Of a stretch of DNA of 24,166 nucleotides, positions 15,038 through 22,168 are shown one piece after another; within the stretch, counting starts at the first letter, position 1, and each line of letters begins with the position of its first letter. The notes below the pieces were generated by a model that saw only the letters and a program-made list of their open reading frames with translations, was not told the origin of the DNA and did not search any database. The DNA is taken from assembly GCA_900547195.1 (NCBI GenBank), contig URFQ01000037.1, positions 1 to 24,166 on the forward strand, given 5' to 3'. The stretch comes from an uncultured Butyricicoccus sp. GTDB lineage: Bacteria > Bacillota > Clostridia > Oscillospirales > Butyricicoccaceae. The position numbers and the translations under genes were made by a program.

Positions 15038-16134
15038 ACCTGTGCGCCTCCCTTTACGTTGTTGATGTTGCTGAGGAACCGGTCAAACAGGAACGAGGTG
15101 TCCATCGGGCCTGGGCAGACCTCGGGGTGGAACTGTACGGTGAAAATCGGGCGGTGGATGTGCTCGATGCCCTCCACCGAGCCGTCGTTCAGGTTGACGT
15201 AGCGCACGCGCGCGACGGACGGGTCGACGGTGTCGCCCATCACCGCGTAGCCGTGGTTCTGGCTGGTAATATAGGTGCGGTCGAGGTCAAGATCCTTGAC
15301 CGGATGGTTGACGCCGCGATGGCCAAAGCGCATCTTCTGGGTCTTTGCGCCAATCGCGAGCGCCATCAGCTGATGGCCGAGGCAGATGCCGAACATCGGG
15401 ATGCCGCTTTCAACAAGTACCTTGAGGTTCGCAACAATCTGGACGTTTTCCGCCGGGTCGCCGGGGCCGTTCGTCAACATGACGCCGTCAAAATTACCGC
15501 CAATAATTTCCTGCGGTTCCGTATTGCCGGGCAGAACCGTGACCTCGCAGCCGCGGGACTGAAGCTCGCGCTCAATATTGTATTTGACGCCGAAATCGAG
15601 CAGGGCAATACGGTATTTGGTTTCACCCTCGGCCTTGCAGATGGATTCCTGCGCGCTGGTGACGGTTTTTACCGCGTCCTTGACGAGATATTCCTTCATG
15701 GCCGCGACGGTTGCCGCGTCCGGCTCAAAGCCCTCGGTGTAGATCACGCCGTTCATGACGCCGCTGCTGCGCAGGATACGGGTCAGGCGGCGGGTGTCGA
15801 TGTCCTGCAGCCCGACAACCTTCTGGCTCTTGAGATAATGATCCAGCGTGTGGCGGGAGCGCCAGTTAGACGGATATTCGCAGATTTCGCGCATGATGAA
15901 GCCGGAAACCCAGCTTTTATGCGATTCGTAATCCTCAAAGTTAATGCCGTAATTGCCGATAAGCGGGTAAGTCATGGTGACAATCTGGCCATAATAAGAC
16001 GGGTCGGTCAACACTTCCTGATAGCCGGCCATACCGGTATTGAAAACAACCTCGCCGATGCACTGGCCTTCGTAACCGCAGGCTGTGCCCTCAAATAGGG
16101 TGCCGTCCGCGAGGAGTAAGAACGCTTTTTTCAT
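15028..16134 (-). CDS. carA: Carbamoyl-phosphate synthase small subunit (glutamine amidotransferase)
   Basis: This 368-residue subunit hydrolyses glutamine and channels ammonia to CarB. The N-terminal small-chain domain (1-130, for example FNTGMAGYQEVLTDPSYYGQ) is followed by a class I amidotransferase domain. Its nucleophile is Cys251 in GICLGHQL, with His336 and Glu338 in QFHPE. The start at 16134 has AGGAG 7 nt upstream; longer in-frame sequence before it overlaps pyrF and is not coding. pyrF ends 22 nt upstream and carB overlaps downstream, so all are cotranscribed. Confidence 0.97.
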   Translation of the reverse strand: MKKAFLLLADGTLFEGTACGYEGQCIGEVVFNTGMAGYQEVLTDPSYYGQIVTMTYPLIGNYGINFEDYESHKSWVSGFIMREICEYPSNWRSRHTLDHYLKSQKVVGLQDIDTRRLTRILRSSGVMNGVIYTEGFEPDAATVAAMKEYLVKDAVKTVTSAQESICKAEGETKYRIALLDFGVKYNIERELQSRGCEVTVLPGNTEPQEIIGGNFDGVMLTNGPGDPAENVQIVANLKVLVESGIPMFGICLGHQLMALAIGAKTQKMRFGHRGVNHPVKDLDLDRTYITSQNHGYAVMGDTVDPSVARVRYVNLNDGSVEGIEHIHRPIFTVQFHPEVCPGPMDTSFLFDRFLSNINNVKGGAQVCR

Positions 16135-16156
16135 AATCGGACTCCTTTTCCTTGTA

Positions 16157-17074
16157 TTACTTGATCGCAGAAACAATATCGTCGCGCATACGGATCGCTT
16201 CGGCGCGGGCAGCTTCCTGATAGTCCCTGCCGTCGTTCCCGGTCTTTTTCCAGGCGCACATGATGCCGCGGGAAGAATTGACGATTGCGCCAAGGCCGTC
16301 ATCGTTAAATGCGTTCGCGATGTCCTTTGCAGTTGCGCCCTGCGCGCCGTAGCCCGGAACAAGGAAATAGGACTTCGGAATCAGGCTGCGGACAATTTTC
16401 TGCTCTTCGGGATAGGTTGCGCCCACGACCGCGCCGACCTGGTTGTAGCCGCACGGGGCGTCGAGGCCCTCGCCCCATTCGCCCAGTTTTTCCGCCACGC
16501 GCACGAAGAGCGGCTTGCCCTCCATGCCGCGGTTCTGGAACTCGCCGGACGACTTGTTGGACGTTTTGACGAGCACATAAATGCTCTTCTCACGCGCGCG
16601 GCATTCCTTCAGGAACGGCTCGATGCCGTCCGTGCCGAGATAGGCGTTAACGGTCGCGGCTTCACAATCGTAAACCGGCAGCTCTTCACCCCAGACAGAA
16701 GAACGGCCAAGATATGCCTCCGCATAAGCGGACGCGGTGGCGCCGATGTCGTTACGCTTGATGTCCGCGATGACATACATGCCCTTGTCCTGCGCATAAC
16801 GGATGGTGGCGCGCAGCACGCGCGCGCCCGCCGGGCCGAGCAGCTCATAATAAGCCGCCTGCGGCTTAATGGCGGGCACAATGTCGCACAGCGCATCGAT
16901 CAGGCCGAAGTTAAAACGCAGCATGGCGTTTGCCGCGCCGTCCAGCGTTGCACCGTATTCGCGGCGGATATCTTCTGTGAGGCAATCCGGGATGTACTCG
17001 AGGCGGGCATCCAGGCCTGCGACGGTCGGGTTGCCCTTGGCTTTGATGTTTTCCACAAGCTTTTGAATCGACAT
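16157..17074 (-). CDS. pyrF: Orotidine 5'-phosphate decarboxylase (long, type 2 form)
   Basis: Catalyses the last step of UMP synthesis, OMP to UMP. The 305-residue length and the GLDARLEYIP start (20-29) mark the longer subfamily rather than the roughly 240-residue form. The catalytic signature DIKRNDIG (104-111) contains the Asp-Lys-Asp charge network (D104, K106, D109). AAGGAG precedes the ATG. It lies 51 nt after pyrR and 22 nt before carA in the pyrimidine operon. Confidence 0.95.
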   Translation of the reverse strand: MSIQKLVENIKAKGNPTVAGLDARLEYIPDCLTEDIRREYGATLDGAANAMLRFNFGLIDALCDIVPAIKPQAAYYELLGPAGARVLRATIRYAQDKGMYVIADIKRNDIGATASAYAEAYLGRSSVWGEELPVYDCEAATVNAYLGTDGIEPFLKECRAREKSIYVLVKTSNKSSGEFQNRGMEGKPLFVRVAEKLGEWGEGLDAPCGYNQVGAVVGATYPEEQKIVRSLIPKSYFLVPGYGAQGATAKDIANAFNDDGLGAIVNSSRGIMCAWKKTGNDGRDYQEAARAEAIRMRDDIVSAIK

Positions 17075-17125
17075 ATTCTTCTCCTTGTATCCGGCGGAAG
17101 GCGGAAAGCCGTTCTGCGGTTATTC

Positions 17126-17671
17126 TTATATTTGAGCCTGCTCCTCTAAAATTACGACAGCGTCCACGCCGTCGATCTCTTTGAGCCGTACCTGCACGCG
17201 TTCGGATTGCGCGGTGGGCAGGTTTTTCCCGACGTAATCGGGGCGGATGGGAAGCTCCCGATGGCCGCGGTCGATCATCACTGCAAGCTGAATGCGTCCG
17301 GCGCGCCCCATACGGGAAATGGCCTCAATGGCCGCGCGCACCGTTCGTCCGGTGTAAAGCACATCGTCCACGAGGATGACCGTGCAGCCCTCCAGCCCGG
17401 GCAGATCGGGAAAGGCGATGTCCGTCCGGCTGCCGCGCGGTACATCATCGCGCAGGGAAGAGATATCCAGTTCGATGACCGGCGGGCGAAAGCCTTCGAC
17501 CTCGCCAATTTTGTCGGCAATACGTTCGGCGAGCGGGACGCCGCGCGTGCGCACGCCGGCGATCAGGATGCCTTTGGAGCCGCGGTTTTTTTCGATGATC
17601 TGGAATGCGATGCGCGTAAGCGCACGGCGCATTGCGCCTTCGTCCATGATCTCTGCTTTTTTCTTTTGCAA
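17126..17671 (-). CDS. pyrR: Bifunctional pyr operon attenuator / uracil phosphoribosyltransferase PyrR (TTG start)
   Basis: PyrR binds the pyr mRNA leader when UMP is high and promotes termination; many homologues also have UPRTase activity. The PRPP loop VDDVLYTGRT (101-110) is exact for the family, as are RRALTRIAFQI near the N-terminus and the RGHRELPIRPDYVGKNLPT block. A TTG start at 17671 is chosen: AAGGAG lies 8 nt before it, and it gives 181 residues aligning with PyrR of Bacillus. The upstream ATG at 17695 would place the Shine-Dalgarno inside the gene. It is the first gene of the operon and follows its own target attenuator. Confidence 0.94.
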   Translation of the reverse strand: MQKKKAEIMDEGAMRRALTRIAFQIIEKNRGSKGILIAGVRTRGVPLAERIADKIGEVEGFRPPVIELDISSLRDDVPRGSRTDIAFPDLPGLEGCTVILVDDVLYTGRTVRAAIEAISRMGRAGRIQLAVMIDRGHRELPIRPDYVGKNLPTAQSERVQVRLKEIDGVDAVVILEEQAQI

Positions 17672-17724
17672 CCGATCAACTCCTTCCCATACCATTATTT
17701 TTAGCCGTCCTGCGGATTTTACGC

Positions 17725-17840
17725 ACAAAAAAAGCTCCCCGCACAAGATCGGGAAGCAGCTTGCAGTACGCCCCTGAAAGATACAGGAACGCCTTATTCT
17801 GAATTCGACCTTGCCGGATTCACAGATCCTGCTTAAAGGT
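17725..17840 (-). promoter_or_regulatory. PyrR-responsive attenuator in the pyr leader
   Basis: On the minus-strand RNA, the PyrR-binding region (17808-17840) reads TTTAAGCAGGATC, TGTGA, ATCCGGCAAGG. That matches the family pattern of a hairpin with a purine-rich loop and a 3' GGCAAGG. It is followed by a terminator: GCTTCCCG (17750-17757) with CGGGGAGC (17734-17741) and a T7 tract. Between them lies sequence able to form the antiterminator. High UMP should favour termination before pyrR. Confidence 0.85.
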
Positions 17841-17898
17841 TGATTTTTTCATGCAATCCCATTTTCAGGGCGTCGCTATCGCAATATAGCTTATAGAT

Positions 17899-17927
17899 AT
17901 TATACCGTAAACCATACTTTTGTGCAA
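17899..17927 (-). promoter_or_regulatory. Promoter of the pyrR-pyrF-carA-carB operon
   Basis: On the minus strand, TTGCAC (17922-17927), a 17-nt spacer and a perfect TATAAT (17899-17904) lie about 60 nt before the PyrR-binding hairpin. Confidence 0.75.
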
Positions 17928-17982
17928 ACGACGAAACCGACAAAATATTGCCCGATCCGGCAGCGATTTTTCACAGATTGAA

Positions 17983-18216
17983 TGACTGAAAATTTTTCAG
18001 TTTGAGGCTGTCGAAAAAGCTCCCCGCGCCACAGCGCGTATAAAATTCTCAAAAAAGTCAGGACATGTGCCTGACTTTTTTGACAACAAGAGTTTTGAAA
18101 TGGCTCATTTATGCGCCTTTTCAAAACTCCCTCGCCCAGAGCCATTTATGGCGGCGGGCGTACTTGTCGAAAAACTGTAGTTTTTCGACAGTCTGTGACT
18201 GAAAATTTTTCAGTTT
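17983..18216. repeat. MITE-like inverted-repeat module with 21-bp flanking direct repeats
   Basis: A 21-bp sequence containing the palindrome ACTGAAAATTTTTCAGT occurs at 17983-18003 and again at 18196-18216. Between them, the ends are near-inverted copies: GAGGCTGTCGAAAAA at 18004 and, read inward from 18195, CAGACTGTCGAAAAA. Inside are further hairpins: AGTCAGG/CCTGACT with A/T tracts (about 18050-18083), GAGTTTTGAAA/TTTCAAAACTC (18090-18129), and TGTCGAAAAACT/AGTTTTTCGACA (about 18165-18190). No reading frame is convincing. The layout suits a non-autonomous inverted-repeat element with target duplication, or a structured RNA. Confidence 0.6.
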
Positions 18217-18303
18217 CATGCAAAATTTATTAGTCGTTCGTATGTAAGTTTTCTATGCCGCCGGACAAACTAGAAAGGCAAATGGTGAAAGGAGAGCGAT
18301 GAT

Positions 18304-18489
18304 ATGAGAGCCAGTCAGGTAGTTGCAGGCGTGGCCGCCGGTGTGGCGGCGGGCGCAATCGTTTCCGCTATGGCCGCAGGAGCTATGGCAAATCCAGGCA
18401 CCCGCCGCGCGGTCAAAAGTTCGGCACGGAACATGTCCCACGCCGCAAAGCGCGCTGCGCACGACATCGGGCAAAGCATGATGGGCTGA
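18304..18489 (+). CDS. Small glycine/alanine-rich membrane protein (YtxH-like)
   Basis: A 61-residue protein. Residues 5-29 form one hydrophobic helix with repeated small residues (AGVAAGVAAGAI), a glycine-zipper pattern. They are followed by a basic amphipathic tail with KSSARNMSHAAKRAAHD. This resembles the small YtxH-like envelope proteins of Firmicutes, whose role is poorly defined. GAAAGGAG precedes the ATG by 9 nt, and a strong terminator follows directly. It is a single-gene unit. Confidence 0.7.
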   Translation: MRASQVVAGVAAGVAAGAIVSAMAAGAMANPGTRRAVKSSARNMSHAAKRAAHDIGQSMMG

Positions 18490-18497
18490 GCCGGACG

Positions 18498-18542
18498 AAA
18501 AGGGCGCGGCAGGGAAGGATTTTCCCTTGCCGCGCCCTTTTT
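18498..18542. terminator. Bidirectional terminator
   Basis: AAAGGGCGCGGCAGGGAA pairs with TTCCCTTGCCGCGCCCTTT with one unpaired base, flanked by A and T tracts. It separates the small membrane protein from the convergent AraC regulator. Confidence 0.85.
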
Positions 18543-19422
18543 ATTCCTGTTTCGATTGCCGGGGAAGGGAGGCAAGGCTAATCATACTCTTACGGTATTG
18601 GGTCGGGGATACGCCGACCCGCCGGATAAAGTGGGTGATCAGGTTGCTGCTGTTCGGATAACCGACCTGCTTTGAGATATCCAGGATGGAAAGGGGGGTG
18701 TTGGTCAAGAGCACCTTGGTTTGGTCAATGCGGGTGTTAATGACAAATTCATTGGGAGAAAAGCCGGTCATCTCCTTAAAAAGCCGGGAGAAGTAGTAAT
18801 CGCTAAGACCGGAAATCTGTGCAAGCTGGTGCAGTGTGATTTTCTCACCAACATGAGTGCGGATATAGGCGATTGCGCGATGGATGGAGTCGTCGTTTTT
18901 GCGCAGGCAGGGTGACATAATCGCCTCGTCGAACAGGCTGAGCATTTGATACAGCCGCAGCGAGGACGCAAAAAGGGATTCGCTGCCGCCTGATTGATAA
19001 AACGCCATCATCTCAAGTAAAGCGGTTTCAATTTTTGCATTTTGCGGGCCGTCGATCAGCACGCCGCAGGTCTGGTTGATGTAAGAGCACAGTTCATGGG
19101 AATTCGCGCCGTCAAAGTGTACATAAAGAAATTCAAGCCCATCCGCGGCGGCGTAATAATGATGCGGGCGGGTGCAGTCGAACAGCAAAAGTTGTCCGGA
19201 TCCAGCTTCGTAATGCTGGTTGTCCATATTCAGACACAGCGTCCCTGCTCGTACATAGGCCAGCAGCAGCGGCGGGAAAAAATCGCGTTTAATATAGTAC
19301 TCATGGCTGCAAAAAAAGTGCCCGCATCCGGTTGGATGGAAAAATAACGATGAAGTTGGCTTCGGAGGGGTAAAATTTAAACAAAAAGATTGTGGTAGAA
19401 TGCCGATTTCTGACAGAGGCAT
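18541..19422 (-). CDS. AraC/XylS-family transcriptional regulator
   Basis: A 293-residue regulator. The N-terminal cupin-like sensor domain (about 25-140, including LLFDCTRPHHYYAA and FLYVHFDG) suggests sugar or small-ligand sensing. Two C-terminal helix-turn-helix motifs (about 180-285) include KITLHQLAQISGLSDYYFSR, GFSPNEF and VGYPNSSNLITHFIRRVGVS. The start at 19422 is preferred because AAAGGAA lies just upstream, between it and the earlier in-frame ATG at 19446. There is no adjacent transport or catabolic gene, so the regulon cannot be inferred. A near-palindromic pair upstream may be its own operator. Confidence 0.9.
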   Translation of the reverse strand: MPLSEIGILPQSFCLNFTPPKPTSSLFFHPTGCGHFFCSHEYYIKRDFFPPLLLAYVRAGTLCLNMDNQHYEAGSGQLLLFDCTRPHHYYAAADGLEFLYVHFDGANSHELCSYINQTCGVLIDGPQNAKIETALLEMMAFYQSGGSESLFASSLRLYQMLSLFDEAIMSPCLRKNDDSIHRAIAYIRTHVGEKITLHQLAQISGLSDYYFSRLFKEMTGFSPNEFVINTRIDQTKVLLTNTPLSILDISKQVGYPNSSNLITHFIRRVGVSPTQYRKSMISLASLPRQSKQE

Positions 19423-19446
19423 AAAAATTCCTTTCCAAACACGCAA

Positions 19447-19737
19447 TGCATTTGCAAATTTTGTGAAAGTATAGAAGGATGCAAAATAGATCCCATGTTT
19501 ATTTTAGCAGAAAAAATTGCTCCTGTGACCTGCTTATTTGCATAAAATGCATCAGCAAAAATCGTCAATTTATCAATATTGCTTCTTTTGATGAAAATCT
19601 TCCGGATAAATGCAATTAAAAAGTTGAAAAATAGTAATTTTATAGGTATATAAAAAGTCAATGTTCAAAAAATAACTGTATTCGATTCAAGCGTTAGAAT
19701 AAAACCATCGTTAGAGACTTGACTGACGGCATCTTTC
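19447..19737. other. AT-rich intergenic region upstream of the AraC gene
   Basis: About 290 nt without a credible gene. An ATGCATTTGCAAAT sequence at 19446-19459 has a near-inverse copy, ATTTGCATAAAATGCAT, at 19536-19552. These could be regulator sites; a TATACT lies nearby on the minus strand. Nothing else is recognised. Confidence 0.35.
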
Positions 19738-19786
19738 AATACAAAATCCCCGCCTCTTTTGATCCAGACGGCGGGGATTTTGTATT
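19738..19786. terminator. Strong hairpin terminator
   Basis: AATACAAAATCCCCGCC (19738-19754) and its inverse at 19770-19786 form a perfect 17-bp stem. It lies just past the stop of the small gene at 19792 (minus) and has T-rich flanks in both directions. Confidence 0.8.
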
Positions 19787-19791
19787 TATGG

Positions 19792-20022
19792 TCAACGCCG
19801 GCCGGGCCGGGCCTGGAAACGCGAAACAGGGACGATGCGAGTGGCTGAAATTTGCGGCGGAATACTGAATGTCATGATACCGTTATACCAAATCCGTACC
19901 AGATCGCCCCGACGGAAACGGCGTGCATGCCGCGTATTGACGCGAATGCGCTGCCGGGATGCGTGATCCCATACGAGAAGGGAATCCGGCTGAACTGAAA
20001 GCACCGTTGCCAGCAAGGTCAT
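19792..20022 (-). CDS. Small OB-fold-like protein (resembles DUF3221)
   Basis: A 76-residue basic protein. Alternating hydrophobic strands (LLATVLSVQPDSLLVWD, RIRVNT), a GDLVRIWYNGIM segment and SIPPQISATRI resemble the small beta-barrel DUF3221/YobA-type domain of Firmicutes. It lacks a signal peptide. The start at 20022 is set by GGAGGTGA upstream; the longer in-frame stretch to 20124 crosses a terminator hairpin. It is probably a single gene. Function is unknown and the family call is tentative. Confidence 0.65.
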   Translation of the reverse strand: MTLLATVLSVQPDSLLVWDHASRQRIRVNTRHARRFRRGDLVRIWYNGIMTFSIPPQISATRIVPVSRFQARPGRR

Positions 20023-20082
20023 TTTTGTCACCTCCAATTTGTCAGTCTGGTACAGCATATGCGATCCAAAGTATCGATGCGC

Positions 20083-20108
20083 AAAAAAACCGCCCGTTGC
20101 CGGGCGGT
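20083..20108 (-). terminator. Terminator of the small-protein operon
   Basis: ACCGCCCG (20089-20096) pairs with CGGGCGGT (20101-20108) around TTGC. On the minus strand it is followed by T7. It ends the three-gene unit 20662-20114. Confidence 0.85.
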
Positions 20109-20113
20109 ACAAT

Positions 20114-20248
20114 TCATACGTCATTGTTTGGAACAGAATGCTTTTTTGCGTTACGGTTTTGGTTTTGATTTTCGCGTGTAATCGGCGTTTGCCCGTGGCA
20201 TTTCTCCATTCGGGCTTTTTTGTTGTCCGGTTGGCTATCCTTCGGCAT
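20114..20248 (-). CDS. Very small hydrophilic protein (44 aa)
   Basis: A 44-residue, Asn/Lys/Gln-rich, disordered-looking protein (MPKDSQPDNKKARMEKC to KHSVPNNDV). The start at 20248 has GAGGG 7 nt upstream and overlaps the previous gene by 14 nt. Composition faintly recalls minor spore proteins such as SspP, but similarity is not established. It is the last gene of a three-gene operon ended by the hairpin at 20083-20108. Confidence 0.5.
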   Translation of the reverse strand: MPKDSQPDNKKARMEKCHGQTPITRENQNQNRNAKKHSVPNNDV

Positions 20249-20417
20249 GGGAATTCCCTCGCTTTCGTTCGTTTGCCTGCGCTTGTAGTTCTTCAAAGGT
20301 CGCAATGTCGCAGTCATATAATTCCTGCTGAATTGCGGACGGCAGTGTCTGAAAATATTCCCAGGCGGTCAAATTTTGATCGAGTAAGTCGGACAGGCAC
20401 AGATGGACATGGTTCAT
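20235..20417 (-). CDS. Small protein of unknown function (60 aa)
   Basis: A 60-residue acidic protein with the pattern AWEYFQTLPSAIQQEL followed by TFEELQAQANERKRG. This helical 'LP-x-x-x-QQEL...FEEL' layout is common in short Clostridia proteins of unknown role. GGAGG lies 9 nt before the ATG. Its start overlaps the upstream stop as ATGA, and its end overlaps the next gene, so it is translationally coupled in a compact operon. Confidence 0.6.
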   Translation of the reverse strand: MNHVHLCLSDLLDQNLTAWEYFQTLPSAIQQELYDCDIATFEELQAQANERKRGNSHAEG

Positions 20418-20662
20418 GGCTGGTTTCCTCCGTCCGCATGCGTATCGCCCACGGAACCGTCTCCGCGCAACGCATGAAATACCTTATGCGGGTGGCGTGT
20501 GCCATCCATGATGATCGGACGGGCTTTCTCTTTTCCATGCTTGGCGTTTCCCTGGATGAGAGGCACTGGGTCGGCTTCGTTCTTGGGAAAATGCATTTTG
20601 TGGTTACTTTCTGTACCGTGCGGATCACTCGGGTCGGGGCGGCGCATTCCTGCTTTGGCCAT
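20414..20662 (-). CDS. Small hydrophilic protein (82 aa)
   Basis: An 82-residue protein rich in Pro, His, Gly, Asp and Lys with almost no hydrophobic core (MAKAGMRRPDPSDPHGTESN to GDTHADGGNQP). It is probably unstructured in isolation. GAGGTGA precedes the ATG at 20662 by 5 nt; the longer in-frame extension to 20797 has no such site. It is the first gene of the three-gene unit. The composition would suit a spore or desiccation-related role, but that is speculation; the family is not securely recognised. Confidence 0.6.
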   Translation of the reverse strand: MAKAGMRRPDPSDPHGTESNHKMHFPKNEADPVPLIQGNAKHGKEKARPIIMDGTRHPHKVFHALRGDGSVGDTHADGGNQP

Positions 20663-20767
20663 ATGAATCACCTCGCGGTTAGTATTTGTGAAACCGTACC
20701 TCGTCATTCCGGAAAAATTTAAAAGAGCAGCTGTACGCTTTGAACCGCATAGGATGGCGGTGAGATG

Positions 20768-20784
20768 CCACAGACTATCTGTGG
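20768..20784 (+). promoter_or_regulatory. Hairpin touching the ribosome binding site of the 29-aa gene
   Basis: CCACAGA (20768-20774) and TCTGTGG (20778-20784) form a perfect 7-bp stem with a 3-nt loop. Its last GG is the start of the GGAGG Shine-Dalgarno (20783-20787), so folding could reduce translation. Confidence 0.5.
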
Positions 20785-20795
20785 AGGTGAAACGC

Positions 20796-20885
20796 ATGGG
20801 TTATTTCAGCGAACTGGTGCGCGCCCGCGAAATCCAGCTTGAACAAATGGCGCGCTACCGCGTCAAAAAGAAGACAAAAAAGTGA
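20796..20885 (+). CDS. Tiny basic protein (29 aa)
   Basis: A 29-residue peptide (MGYFSELVRAREIQLEQMAR then YRVKKKTKK) with an amphipathic helix and a poly-lysine tail. GGAGGTGA lies 8 nt before the ATG. It is divergent from the three small genes at 20662-20114. It could bind RNA or membrane surfaces, but no family is known to me. The strong ribosome binding site is the main support. Confidence 0.5.
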   Translation: MGYFSELVRAREIQLEQMARYRVKKKTKK

Positions 20886-20913
20886 AAAAAAGCCCCGGCA
20901 TGCAGCCGGGGCT
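20884..20913 (-). terminator. Terminator of hisC
   Basis: AGCCCCGGC (20891-20899) pairs with GCCGGGGCT (20905-20913). The A-tract at 20885-20891 gives a T-tract on the minus strand immediately after the hisC stop. Confidence 0.85.
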
Positions 20914-20918
20914 TGCAA

Positions 20919-21977
20919 TTATGCGAGAATTTCGGTAAGAGCGGCAAGCAGCGCATTCATTTCTGCGTCTGTGCCGATTGTAATGCGCAGGTGGTTATTC
21001 ACACGCGGCAGGTTGAAATAGCGCACAAAAATTTTCCGAGCCTTGAGGGCGTCAAAAATTTGTTTGGCCGGCGCCTTTGGATGGGTTGCAAGCACAAAGT
21101 TTGAAAGACTGTCCAGCACCGTGAAATCCAGCGCGCGCAGCGCATCCGTGAAGCGCGCGCGGGTGGCGATGATTTTCGAGCATGTGTCGCGGAAGTATTC
21201 ATCGTCTTCCACCGAAGCGGCGGCAGCTTCCAGCGTCACCATATCCATCGTGTAGGAATTGTACGAGTTTTTGACCGCCTCCAGTGTTGCAATCAGGGAT
21301 GGGCAGGCCAGAGCAAAGCCGACGCGCAGGCCTGCGAGCGAGCGGGATTTGCTCATTGTCTGTACCACGACAAGGTTTTCATATTTTTTGAGCAAAGGGA
21401 CCGCGGACACGCCGCCAAAATCGACATAGGCTTCGTCAAGGATGACAATGGAATCCGGATTGACGTCGAGCAGGCGTTCGACAAAGTCCAGCCCTTCGCC
21501 GATGCCGGTCGGCGCGTTGGGGTTGGGGAGCACGACGCCGCCGTTGTCGCGGGCATAATCTTCTGGATGGATGCGATAGTTTTCGTCGAGCGGCACGGTT
21601 TCATACGGCGTGCGGAACAAGGAGCACCATACCGGGTAGAACGAATATGTCAGATCGGGGAACAGGATCGGCTTATCCGAACAGAAAAATGCCTGAAAGC
21701 ACAGCGCCAGAACATCGTCAGAACCGTTGCCCATAAAAATCTGATTTTCATCCACCTCGAAATGTTTGGCCAGCGCGGTGCGGAGTACGCCGGAATTTGC
21801 ATCCGGATATTTGCGCAGGCGATCCGCCGAAAAGCTGCGCAGCACCCCGGCCACACGCGGGGATGGGGCGTACGGGTTTTCGTTTGCATTCAGTTTAATA
21901 ATGTCCGGGTCTTTGGACTGCTCGCCGGGCACATAGGGGTCGATCCGGCGAAGCTTGTCCTGCCAGGGCTTGTTCAT
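20919..21977 (-). CDS. hisC: Histidinol-phosphate aminotransferase
   Basis: A PLP-dependent class II aminotransferase of histidine synthesis (imidazole-acetol phosphate to histidinol phosphate) that often also acts on aromatic keto acids. The 352-residue protein shows KLNANENPYAPSP (28-40), NGSDDVL (84-90), NPNAPTG (152-158), DEAYVDF (181-187) and the PLP lysine Lys210 in TMSKSRSLAGLR. The start at 21977 has GAGGTGA upstream; the extra in-frame codons to 22037 lie across the promoter. It stands alone, away from other his genes, and is divergent from rarA. Confidence 0.93.
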   Translation of the reverse strand: MNKPWQDKLRRIDPYVPGEQSKDPDIIKLNANENPYAPSPRVAGVLRSFSADRLRKYPDANSGVLRTALAKHFEVDENQIFMGNGSDDVLALCFQAFFCSDKPILFPDLTYSFYPVWCSLFRTPYETVPLDENYRIHPEDYARDNGGVVLPNPNAPTGIGEGLDFVERLLDVNPDSIVILDEAYVDFGGVSAVPLLKKYENLVVVQTMSKSRSLAGLRVGFALACPSLIATLEAVKNSYNSYTMDMVTLEAAAASVEDDEYFRDTCSKIIATRARFTDALRALDFTVLDSLSNFVLATHPKAPAKQIFDALKARKIFVRYFNLPRVNNHLRITIGTDAEMNALLAALTEILA

Positions 21978-22015
21978 AGTGGTCACCTCATTTGGGGGAA
22001 TTTCCTTACCCTGAG

Positions 22016-22044
22016 ATTTTAACACGATAAAGTGCAACAGTCAA
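22016..22044 (-). promoter_or_regulatory. Promoter of hisC
   Basis: On the minus strand, TTGACT (22039-22044), a 17-nt spacer and TAAAAT (22016-22021) each match consensus at five of six positions. Confidence 0.75.
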
Positions 22045-22102
22045 TAGCCAAAACAGAAATCCGACACAACGGTTTCAAAATGGCCAACAAACCGTACAAA
22101 TG

Positions 22103-22131
22103 TTGTAATTTGCAGCGGGGACTGGTATAAT
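22103..22131 (+). promoter_or_regulatory. Promoter of rarA
   Basis: TTGTAA (22103-22108), a 17-nt spacer and TATAAT (22126-22131) lie 38 nt before the start, divergent from the hisC promoter. Confidence 0.75.
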
Positions 22132-22168
22132 CAATGTGGAAATAAATATAGAGAAGGGAGGCGCCCGC

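Noticed and set aside
15127..17149. Long plus-strand frames opposite carA and pyrF
   Set aside because: Shadows of the two conserved pyrimidine genes on the other strand.
18004..18195. Minus-strand frame of about 81 codons near the pyr promoter
   Set aside because: It runs through several hairpins of the MITE-like module and has no ribosome binding site or family resemblance.
19377..19661. 94-codon minus-strand frame covering the AraC upstream region
   Set aside because: AT-rich chance frame overlapping the AraC start and its regulatory region, with no convincing ribosome binding site.
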